This document shows positions 8,656 through 15,586 of a stretch of 64,000 nt of DNA, piece by piece. Within the stretch, counting starts at the first letter, position 1. Each line of letters starts with the position of its first letter. The notes below the pieces were generated by a model that did no database searches, had not been told where the DNA came from, and saw nothing but the letters and a program-made list of their open reading frames with translations. A program made the position numbers and the translations under genes. Source of the DNA: Flavobacterium limi (GTDB lineage: Bacteria > Bacteroidota > Bacteroidia > Flavobacteriales > Flavobacteriaceae); assembly GCF_010645075.1 (NCBI RefSeq), contig NZ_JAADZV010000001.1, positions 744,001 to 808,000 of the forward strand, written 5' to 3'.

Positions 8656-10227
8656 TTTAGAATATAAATCTTCATCCAGATCGTAGACGTCATATCTAAA
8701 TGTCAGCTTGTCTTTTTCGCTCCATGCAGTCCAGTACCATTGATATAATTTGTATTTTTTGGTAATTCGGATACTAGTAGTTTTTTTTCGGGCAATAATA
8801 GTATCTATTTTATCTTTTGACCAGTTTTTAGAATCGTCTAAAATGTGCTGGGCTAATTCCAGCGGATTTTCAACACGTACACAACCGGAACTTAAAGAAC
8901 GATTACTTCTTTCAAAATAGTTTCGGTGGTTGGTATCATGTAAATACACACTATAATTATTAGGAAACATAATTTTGATTAATCCCAAAGAATTGTAATA
9001 ACCCGGTTTTTGAATATATCTGTAACTTCGGGGTTTATTGATGTTCCAGTTTGCCGGGTCAACTTCATGTCCGGCGGTGTCATAAATTGTGATATTTTTG
9101 TTTTTTAAATAATTCCGATTCCGTTTCATAGCCGGAACAACATCTTCTTTTAAAATAGTAGGAGGGACGGTCCAGGTTGGGTTGAAAACAATGCTTTTAA
9201 GTGTTGATGTCAAAACTGGTGTTCTTCTTTTACTGGTTCCGACAACCACATTTCTGACAGCTGTAGTGTCATTGTTTTCTACAACATGCAATTTGAAATC
9301 AGGAATATTTACGATAAAATAATTTTCTGAAAAATCGTTTGGATACCATCTCCAGCGTTCTAAATTCGCAATGATCTGATGTCTTCTTTTTTCTTTAGAA
9401 AAATTCAAAGCATGGATAGTACTTGCTCCGATAATACCGTCGGCAACTAAACCGTGACGGGATTGAAATTTTTTTACTCCTTCAAATGTTTTGCTGTCGT
9501 AAATATTAGTTAAACTATCTTTTCCTGACATGTCATTCCAATACAACAGCCTTTTTTTGATGTTTATTAATGCAATATTAGTATCGTTAGGCTTTATCAT
9601 TTCTGTTGATTCGATTAGTTTGATATTGTCAACAGGGAATTCATTGATAAGTTTTAGTGCATTTAGTAATTGTTTGTATATTGGCGCTTTTGATTGGATA
9701 TTTTCAACTAAACTGTCTAAAGTGTTATGATTGAAGCTTTTTACCAAAGCAGTATTGATGTCCAGATCCTTGTCTTCAAGAGCCCAATCGCGATATATAT
9801 ATTTAGGATTTAATTTTCCTTCATATAAATGGGTGACAAATTTTTCAAAATTATGGGTAAGCAGCAAATCATATTCAGCAAGCTGTTTGTTGTTTAGTTT
9901 GTTGATTTGTTTTTCATAAACATCCATTTTTTTTACCCGATAATCATTTGGGTTAAGTCCTAATTCATCAGATTTTTTTAATTGAGATAAAATGTAACTT
10001 CTCTTTTTAAGATTTCCCCAAATGGTTTTGTTATCAGATGAAAGATAAAATTGTTTTAATGTTTCACTCTTATAAGCATTTATAAGTGCAGTATCTATAT
10101 CAACAGTCCGCGCATCCGTAATTACGATTGCAGGCAAAGGTTTTTTTATTTTAGGTTGTGTGTCTTTTTGGTCTTTTTTACAGCTTATAAAAACACAAAA
10201 CAGGAACAGAAAGTAAAGTTTATTCAT
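8644..10227 (-). CDS. L,D-transpeptidase, YcbB/LdtD-like lipoprotein
   Basis: 527 residues. The N-terminus MNKLYFLFLFCVFISCKKDQ is a lipoprotein signal with a lipobox cysteine, so the protein is membrane-anchored. Layout: a helical scaffold domain; a peptidoglycan-binding helix bundle (VKKFQSRHGLVADGIIGAST, about 255-275); then the YkuD catalytic domain with NFIVNIPDFKLHVVEN-like strands, the YSVYLHDTNHR segment and SLSSGCVRVENPLELA with Cys449. This matches the YcbB group, which forms 3-3 crosslinks in peptidoglycan. The gene is followed 2 bp upstream by the GNAT gene on the same strand, so the two are probably co-transcribed. Confidence 0.92.
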   Translation of the reverse strand: MNKLYFLFLFCVFISCKKDQKDTQPKIKKPLPAIVITDARTVDIDTALINAYKSETLKQFYLSSDNKTIWGNLKKRSYILSQLKKSDELGLNPNDYRVKKMDVYEKQINKLNNKQLAEYDLLLTHNFEKFVTHLYEGKLNPKYIYRDWALEDKDLDINTALVKSFNHNTLDSLVENIQSKAPIYKQLLNALKLINEFPVDNIKLIESTEMIKPNDTNIALINIKKRLLYWNDMSGKDSLTNIYDSKTFEGVKKFQSRHGLVADGIIGASTIHALNFSKEKRRHQIIANLERWRWYPNDFSENYFIVNIPDFKLHVVENNDTTAVRNVVVGTSKRRTPVLTSTLKSIVFNPTWTVPPTILKEDVVPAMKRNRNYLKNKNITIYDTAGHEVDPANWNINKPRSYRYIQKPGYYNSLGLIKIMFPNNYSVYLHDTNHRNYFERSNRSLSSGCVRVENPLELAQHILDDSKNWSKDKIDTIIARKKTTSIRITKKYKLYQWYWTAWSEKDKLTFRYDVYDLDEDLYSKLRN

Positions 10228-10228
10228 C

Positions 10229-10666
10229 TTATAATTTTTTGTACATTAAATAATGTTCTCCAATTTCCGGGATATCAAACGGTTTTCCCTGGATTTTGTA
10301 TCCCATTTTTTTATAAAATCCAACAGCAGTTATCCGTGCATTGAACCATATTAAATCAATCTTTTTTGAAATACAATATTCTTCGCAGTGCTTTACGAGA
10401 GCTTCTCCAAAACCTTTTTTTTGGTGTGACTCTACAATAGCCATGCCGCGAATCTGAGACTGCGAATTTTCTGCAAAGATAGGATTGCTTTTTAAAAACA
10501 AGGATATTATTCCTGTTAAATTTGAACTATCAAATAATCCGAAATGATGTGTAGTATCTAAGTCATCACCATCAAAAAAGCAGGTTTGAACAGGTTTTCC
10601 TTTTCGAAGTACAGGATGTCTTACAATAAAAGTTTCCTTTGCGGATATTTCTTTAATTAATGTCAT
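10229..10666 (-). CDS. GNAT family N-acetyltransferase
   Basis: 145 residues, cytosolic. The acetyl-CoA binding motif A is visible as GMAIVESHQKKGFGEALVKHCEEY (split here as GMAIVESHQKKGFG then EALV), followed by WFNARITAVGFYKKMGYKI, the usual motif B. The substrate is unknown. A -7 box TAGCTTTG sits on the minus strand at 10690-10683, just upstream of the ATG. Its stop is 1 bp from the start of the L,D-transpeptidase gene, so it is the first gene of a two-gene operon. Confidence 0.9.
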   Translation of the reverse strand: MTLIKEISAKETFIVRHPVLRKGKPVQTCFFDGDDLDTTHHFGLFDSSNLTGIISLFLKSNPIFAENSQSQIRGMAIVESHQKKGFGEALVKHCEEYCISKKIDLIWFNARITAVGFYKKMGYKIQGKPFDIPEIGEHYLMYKKL

Positions 10667-10757
10667 GTTTTGAATAAAAAAACAAAGCTATAACATTTTA
10701 ATTTTAAATAGATTACTATAAATAGTGATTTTTTATTTATTTTTTTTCAAAAAAAGC

Positions 10758-10789
10758 TTGTTTTAAACCTTAGTTATTTTTTATATTTG
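10758..10789 (+). promoter_or_regulatory. Promoter of first tRNA-Gly
   Basis: TTG (10758-10760), 21-bp spacer, TATATTTG (10782-10789) followed by C. The tRNA begins 12 bp further on, close to the expected start of transcription. Confidence 0.7.
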
Positions 10790-10801
10790 CACCACAGTAA
10801 T

Positions 10802-10874
<73 letters not shown>

Positions 10875-10923
10875 CTAATCGAAACTTAGGTTGAGATTTA
10901 AATTTAAATAATTTTGTTTTTTA

Positions 10924-10954
10924 TTTTGCTGAAAGATTAAATTGTTTATATTTG
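10924..10954 (+). promoter_or_regulatory. Promoter of second tRNA-Gly
   Basis: TTTTG (10924-10928), 18-bp spacer, TATATTTG (10947-10954) followed by C. It lies between the two tRNA genes, so the second copy has its own promoter rather than depending on read-through. Confidence 0.7.
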
Positions 10955-10966
10955 CACCCTGTTAAT

Positions 10967-11039
<73 letters not shown>

Positions 11040-11043
11040 CTTC

Positions 11044-11076
11044 AAAAACCTCAAACAAATTGTTTGAGGTTTTTTT
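11044..11076 (+). terminator. Rho-independent terminator after the tRNA-Gly pair
   Basis: CCTCAAAC / GTTTGAGG stem (11049-11069 core), extended by an A-run before and a run of seven T after. Probably ends both the tRNA transcript and, from the other side, pepE. Confidence 0.8.
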
Positions 11077-11085
11077 GTTTTGCAC

Positions 11086-11793
11086 CTATTTTAAATTACC
11101 CAAATCACTTTCAGGTGCCAATTCTGTCGGAAGTTGGTTCTTTAAAAATAATCGGGCAGACAAATTCCCTTTTAAAGTAATTTTTTCCCCTTTTACTTCA
11201 AGCCAGCTGCCTTCTCTTAAGCCTAATACCGGAATTGTATTAAATGCATGGAATTCTTTGATACGTTCTTCCCGTGTTTCTCCCATGTGGGTAGATTTCT
11301 CTTCAGGATCTAAATAATGCGGATTCAGGTTAAAAGAAATCAATCCTAAGGTCTGAAAGCTTGGCGGATAAACAATAGGCATGTCATTTGTGGTCTGCAT
11401 CGAAAGGCCGCAAATATTACTTCCGGCACTAGTTCCTAAATATGGAGTTCCGTTTTTGACAGTTTCAGAAAGAAGCTGCATCATATTGTTTTTGTATAAT
11501 TGAGAAACCAGTAAAAAAGTATTTCCTCCGCCGGTAAATATTCCTTCGGCATTTTTTATAGCTGTTTCCGGATTTTCAAATTCATGAATTCCTTTTACAG
11601 AAATATTGATTTTCGCAAAAGCTTCTGAGGCTTTTGCAGTGTATTCATCATGAGAAATTCCGCCAGGACGTGCATATGGGATAAATAAAAGGTTTTTACA
11701 GTCTTTAAAATGTAATTTCAAGGAAGGTAACAAATATTCTAAATAGCTGCTGCCATGCAAGGTAGATGTACTGGCAATAATAACTTTTTTCAT
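11086..11793 (-). CDS. pepE: Dipeptidase E (peptidase family S51)
   Basis: 235 residues, cytosolic. Family S51 enzymes split dipeptides with N-terminal aspartate. The nucleophile elbow LGTSAGSNICG carries Ser122, preceded by GIFTGGGNTFLL, which forms part of the active-site wall. NLNPHYLDPEE with a conserved His follows. Length and motif order match PepE of enterobacteria. ATG start. It is transcribed towards the tRNA-Gly pair and shares their terminator hairpin. Confidence 0.92.
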   Translation of the reverse strand: MKKVIIASTSTLHGSSYLEYLLPSLKLHFKDCKNLLFIPYARPGGISHDEYTAKASEAFAKINISVKGIHEFENPETAIKNAEGIFTGGGNTFLLVSQLYKNNMMQLLSETVKNGTPYLGTSAGSNICGLSMQTTNDMPIVYPPSFQTLGLISFNLNPHYLDPEEKSTHMGETREERIKEFHAFNTIPVLGLREGSWLEVKGEKITLKGNLSARLFLKNQLPTELAPESDLGNLK

Positions 11794-11899
11794 AAAATTC
11801 TAAATGGTTTTCAGGTTTAAAGGTATTAAAAAAGGGAATTTTGGCTGTTAAAAAGCGGATTTTAATTAACATATTTTTATCAAGCTGTTAATAGTAAAT

Positions 11900-12718
11900 T
11901 TGGAGCACATTAGGATATTTTTACATTTTAAGAGTAATTCTAATTTTTTTATTTTGATTTCGAAGATTATTTGTTTTTCAGTATTGCTTTTGTTTCAGAC
12001 TGGCTGGTCTCAGGATGAGCAGCGTACAATGCTAAAAGGAAAAATCGTTTCAAATACAATTGATCTGGAAGGGGTTTATGTAATTAATGCGCAAACCGAA
12101 GTAATGGCAACTACTGCTGCTGATGGCTCTTTCTCTATAATGGCGAAAATCGGAGACACACTTGTTTTTTCATCAATTCAATTCAAGGAAAACAGAATTG
12201 TTTTAACAAAAGAAAATTTCTCAGACCTTAATTTTTCAGTAAAATTAAGCCTTCTCACGCATCAATTGCAGGAAGTAATCATTAAACGTTACGATAATAT
12301 TAATGCAGTGGCTTTGGGGATTATTCCGTCAGGTCAAAAAACTTATACAGAGGCAGAAAGAAAATTACATACTGCCACAGCTTTAAATCCAACTGCAAAT
12401 GCCGGAACAATGGCCGGAGGTTCTGTTTCTGCTGATCCGTTGTTGAATTTCTTTTCAGGTCGTACAGCAATGCTGAAGAAAGAAGTTGCTGTAGAGAAAA
12501 AAGAGTTTTTTATGAAGCTTTTAGAAAAGATGTTCCCGGTGGATCATTTTGTAGACAGGTTAAAAATTCCTCTTGAATATGTAAAAGGTTTTGAGTATTA
12601 TGCTGTAGAAAATGAAAGTTTTACTAAAATTCTGAATTCAAAAAATAAAACCTCTACAGAGTTTTTACTGGGGGAGCTAGCAGTTAAATATAAAGAGATA
12701 ATTGCCAGTGAAAAATAA
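11900..12718 (+). CDS. Secreted CarboxypepD_reg-like protein, tandem family member 1
   Basis: Up to 272 residues. Signal peptide ending near GWSQ, then a 7-strand carboxypeptidase-regulatory-like domain (LKGKIVSNTIDLEGVYVINA, AADGSFSIMAKIGDTLVFSS) ending at LQEVIIKRY. This is the domain found at the N-terminus of SusC-type receptors, but no plug or barrel follows. Instead come ALGIIPSGQKTYTEAERK, a DPLLNFFSGRTAMLKKE segment and a C-terminal helical region with KIPLEYVKGFEYY. Paralogous to the next two genes. The longest start (TTG, 11900) overlaps TAAATTTG (11895-11902), a good -7 box, so the TTG at 11954 may be the true start. Function unknown. Confidence 0.85.
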   Translation: MEHIRIFLHFKSNSNFFILISKIICFSVLLLFQTGWSQDEQRTMLKGKIVSNTIDLEGVYVINAQTEVMATTAADGSFSIMAKIGDTLVFSSIQFKENRIVLTKENFSDLNFSVKLSLLTHQLQEVIIKRYDNINAVALGIIPSGQKTYTEAERKLHTATALNPTANAGTMAGGSVSADPLLNFFSGRTAMLKKEVAVEKKEFFMKLLEKMFPVDHFVDRLKIPLEYVKGFEYYAVENESFTKILNSKNKTSTEFLLGELAVKYKEIIASEK

Positions 12719-13475
12719 CATTACACTCTTTATTTTAATTTTTTCTGTTTCGCAGGTTTCTCTGGGACAGGCCGTTATTTCAAAAGAAATTAAGGGACAG
12801 ATTTTTGAAGAATCCTCTTTTGTAGAAGGTGTAAATATTATTAATAATACTACTCAGGTTACAACTGTATCAGATGCAAATGGAGCGTTTTCTGTTGTGG
12901 TAAAAGAAGGAGATGTTTTGGTTTTTTCGTCCGTAAATTTAGAACCTGTAAGATATCGGGTTGTGGCTGAAGATTTGGTTTCAGATTTACTTCGGATAAA
13001 AATGGCAACAAAAAAAAATGAACTCAAAGAAGTAGTCATAAATGAAAACGCCAATATTACAGCCGAAAATCTCGGAATTATTCCAAAAGATCAAAAAAAA
13101 TATACTCCGGCAGAACGAAAATTAGCAACTGCCGGAGATTTTAAACCTGTACATCTTTTAGGTTTATTGGGCGGGTCTGTAGAAATTGATCCTGTTATTA
13201 ATAAAATAAACGGTCGTACTAAAAAGTTAAAGATAAATCTGGAAATTGAAAAAAAAGAATATTATATTGAAGAATTAGGTTATTTGTTTGAGGAGGAATA
13301 TTATATTGACTATTTAAAAATTCCTTCAGAACATATTCGTGGATTTAAGTTTTATTTGGTCGAGAACCAACAGGTGAAAATGCTTTTAAAGGAAAAAGAC
13401 AAGGCTAAATTAACTCTTTTAATGAGTGAATTAGCATTAAAATACAATGAAATAATTGCAAGTGAAAATAAATAA
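12708..13475 (+). CDS. Secreted CarboxypepD_reg-like protein, tandem family member 2
   Basis: 255 residues from a GTG at 12708, which lies inside the last codons of the previous gene (11-bp overlap). A TTG 6 bp upstream is the alternative. Signal peptide to SLGQ; regulatory-like beta domain with KGQIFEESSFVEGVNIIN, DANGAFSVVVKEGDVLVFSS and ELKEVVINEN. Next is the family-specific stretch AENLGIIPKDQKKYTPAERK, then DPVINKINGRTKKLK and KIPSEHIRGFKFYLVEN. It closely resembles member 3 and less so member 1. The overlap implies coupled translation. Function unknown; a periplasmic or surface partner protein is the likely setting. Confidence 0.85.
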   Translation: MKNNITLFILIFSVSQVSLGQAVISKEIKGQIFEESSFVEGVNIINNTTQVTTVSDANGAFSVVVKEGDVLVFSSVNLEPVRYRVVAEDLVSDLLRIKMATKKNELKEVVINENANITAENLGIIPKDQKKYTPAERKLATAGDFKPVHLLGLLGGSVEIDPVINKINGRTKKLKINLEIEKKEYYIEELGYLFEEEYYIDYLKIPSEHIRGFKFYLVENQQVKMLLKEKDKAKLTLLMSELALKYNEIIASENK

Positions 13476-14187
13476 TATTCTATATGTCATCTCATTATTT
13501 ATCCTTCAGATTTCTTTTGGACAAACCTACGGTGCCAAAGAAATTCAGGGACAAATTTTTGAGCAGTCTACTGTGGTAGATGGCGTGAATATTATTAACA
13601 ATAATACGCAGGTTACGGCTGTTTCAGATATAAACGGAATGTTTTCTATTCTGGTAAAAGAAGGGGATGTTTTGGTTTTTTCTTCGGTAAATCTTGAGCC
13701 TTTAAAACGTCGGATTAGTGCTGAAGATCTGGCTTCAAATTCAATTACAATAAAAATGGCAGCAAAAGAAATCGAGCTAAAAGAAGTAATTGTAAATGAG
13801 AATGCCCATATCACAGCAGAAAACCTCGGCATTATTCCGCATGGACAAAAAAAATATACGCCGGCTGAACGAAAAGTTTATACCGCAACATCAACTTCTG
13901 TAGACAAAGTATTAAATGCCATTTCCGGAAGAACTGCAATGTTGAAAAAAGAAGCTAAAATTGAGAAAAAAGAAATCCTTTTTAGAAAGATGGAATATCT
14001 TTTTGAAGAAAACTATTATACAGATCGTCTTAAAATTCCGTCAGAACATATCAAAGGATTTCAGCTTTATTGCGTGGATAGTCCCGAATTTGCTGTATCT
14101 TTGAGTACTAAGAATAAAACGATGAGTATGTTTTTAATAACAGGTTTGGCTCAGGAATATCTAAAAATCATAGAACATGAAAAGTAA
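13462..14187 (+). CDS. Secreted CarboxypepD_reg-like protein, tandem family member 3
   Basis: 241 residues from a GTG at 13462 (14-bp overlap with member 2; a TTG 6 bp upstream is possible). Signal peptide to SFGQ. The beta domain is very like member 2 (GQIFEQSTVVDGVNIINN, DVLVFSSVNLEPLKRR, ELKEVIVNENAHI), followed by AENLGIIPHGQKKYTPAERK, a shortened linker, VLNAISGRTAMLKKEAK and KIPSEHIKGFQLY. The near-identity of the N-terminal halves of members 2 and 3 points to a recent duplication. The gene overlaps the next by 11 bp. Function unknown. Confidence 0.85.
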   Translation: MKINNILYVISLFILQISFGQTYGAKEIQGQIFEQSTVVDGVNIINNNTQVTAVSDINGMFSILVKEGDVLVFSSVNLEPLKRRISAEDLASNSITIKMAAKEIELKEVIVNENAHITAENLGIIPHGQKKYTPAERKVYTATSTSVDKVLNAISGRTAMLKKEAKIEKKEILFRKMEYLFEENYYTDRLKIPSEHIKGFQLYCVDSPEFAVSLSTKNKTMSMFLITGLAQEYLKIIEHEK

Positions 14188-14932
14188 ATTAGGAGTATTT
14201 GTAGTATGTTTATTTTGTCAATTTATAATAGGACAGACTAATTCGAGAAAACCTTTACACGGAAGAGCGGTTAATAGTTCTCTTCCTATAGAAACGGGTA
14301 ATGTTATGAATATAAATGCTAATACCAGAACTTTTATAGGGCCAAACGGATTGTTTGATATCGTGGCAAGACCTAAAGATACCCTACTTTTCACAGGTAT
14401 GGCGTTTCAGTCCAAAAAAGTTGTACTAACAGAAAAAGACTGTGCAGAAGTGCTTTTTTCAGTGTCTTTGGATTTAGTAAATGTTGAATTAAAAGAGGTT
14501 TTGGTTCATAAAGAATTAAAAGTAAAATCATTACAGGGAGGCTCTCAAAGTATTGTTGATACACAGTTTGAAGATGATAAACTGTCTTCTCCAAAAAATA
14601 AGGTAATGTATTCAGATCAGACAATTAAATACGGAACCGATTTTGTCCGAATTTTTAAAGATGTGAAAAAGCTGCTTCGTAAAGACAAAGAAGTTGAAGA
14701 AGAAGTCATAAGTGATATTGCTTTCGTTGCCTATGCTAAAGACAATTTTACACCTGACTTTTACACTAAAACACTGGGGCTAAAAGAAGATGAAATTGAT
14801 TTGTTTTTAATGTATTGCTCTAATGATGCTGAATCCAAAAGGCATTTAAAAGCGGATCAAAAGTTTGAATTGATAGATTTTATGATTAATAAAAATAAAG
14901 ATTTTAAGAATGCTGAGGTAAGCCAAAAATGA
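14177..14932 (+). CDS. Secreted CarboxypepD_reg-like protein, divergent tandem member 4
   Basis: 251 residues with an ATG start inside the end of member 3. Signal peptide to IIGQ; beta domain LHGRAVNSSLPIETGNVMNI ... DTLLFTGMAFQSKKVVL ... VELKEVLVHKEL. It lacks the LGIIP..QKKYTPAERK block of its neighbours and instead has a polar stretch and YGTDFVRIFKDVKKLLRKD. The C-terminal helical part (KTLGLKEDEIDLFLMYCSND) aligns in position with the KIPxEYxKGF segment of members 1-3. It overlaps the DUF6702 gene by ATGA. Probably the oldest paralogue or a partner with a changed binding surface. Function unknown. Confidence 0.82.
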   Translation: MKSKLGVFVVCLFCQFIIGQTNSRKPLHGRAVNSSLPIETGNVMNINANTRTFIGPNGLFDIVARPKDTLLFTGMAFQSKKVVLTEKDCAEVLFSVSLDLVNVELKEVLVHKELKVKSLQGGSQSIVDTQFEDDKLSSPKNKVMYSDQTIKYGTDFVRIFKDVKKLLRKDKEVEEEVISDIAFVAYAKDNFTPDFYTKTLGLKEDEIDLFLMYCSNDAESKRHLKADQKFELIDFMINKNKDFKNAEVSQK

Positions 14933-15435
14933 AAAAGAATATAATGTATTCCCTTGTTGGAATATTGTTTTTATCACTGTCGTCTTTTGCATTTCATAAA
15001 TTCTACATGGGGATTTTTCAGGTGAATTATGCGGTTGAAAAAAAAATGATTCAGATAACTTCAAGAATCTTTGTGGATGACCTGAATAATGCAATCGAAA
15101 AAAAATATCATAAAAAAACCTTTATCGGAACTGAAAAAGAAACCCAGACCGATCTGGATTTGTTAAAAAGATACCTTGCAGAAAATTTCAGCATTAAAAT
15201 AAACGGTCAGCCCAAAACCATTGTCTTTTTATCCAAAGAACTCGAAGCAGATGATGTTTTGGTTTGTTATTCCAGAATTACTGCCGTAGAAAAATTTAAA
15301 ACATTAGAAATTACAAACACAATTTTGACAAGCTGGAATTCTGAACAGCAAAACATTACACATATTTCAGCCTATGGTACTAAAAGAAGTGTTCTTTTTA
15401 CAGAATCTTCAAGGAAAGAAGTGTTAAAGTATTAA
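14929..15435 (+). CDS. DUF6702 family secreted protein
   Basis: 168 residues; signal segment YSLVGILFLSLSSFAFHK, then the DUF6702 pattern HKFYMGIFQVNYAVEKKMIQ, ITSRIFVDDLNNAIEKKY and a C-terminal beta-rich half. In Bacteroidota these proteins are commonly found beside an M1 metallopeptidase and CarboxypepD_reg-like proteins, as here. The ATG overlaps the preceding stop by 4 bp (ATGA), so translation is coupled. No enzymatic motif is visible; role unknown. Confidence 0.82.
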   Translation: MKKNIMYSLVGILFLSLSSFAFHKFYMGIFQVNYAVEKKMIQITSRIFVDDLNNAIEKKYHKKTFIGTEKETQTDLDLLKRYLAENFSIKINGQPKTIVFLSKELEADDVLVCYSRITAVEKFKTLEITNTILTSWNSEQQNITHISAYGTKRSVLFTESSRKEVLKY

Positions 15436-15442
15436 TGAACAG

Positions 15443-15574
15443 GTGAAGGTTGTTGTTTTAATTGCTATTTTCACCGCATCAAAAAATTCCAAAAATATTT
15501 ATGAAATGAGCATCATTCAGGAATTGGTTGCAGTTACCAATTATGATATGCGAATTACATATACCAAAAAATAA
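15443..15574 (+). CDS. Possible 43-residue ORF or gene remnant
   Basis: A GTG-started frame fills the gap between the DUF6702 gene and the M1 peptidase gene. It begins VKVVVLIAIFTASKNSKNI and ends in YTKK 12 bp before the peptidase ATG. It reads like the C-terminal end of a secreted beta protein more than a complete gene, because it has no signal peptide or clear leader. It may be a real small gene, or the tail of a lost gene. Low certainty. Confidence 0.3.
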   Translation: MKVVVLIAIFTASKNSKNIYEMSIIQELVAVTNYDMRITYTKK

Positions 15575-15586
15575 TAAATTCTGCAT

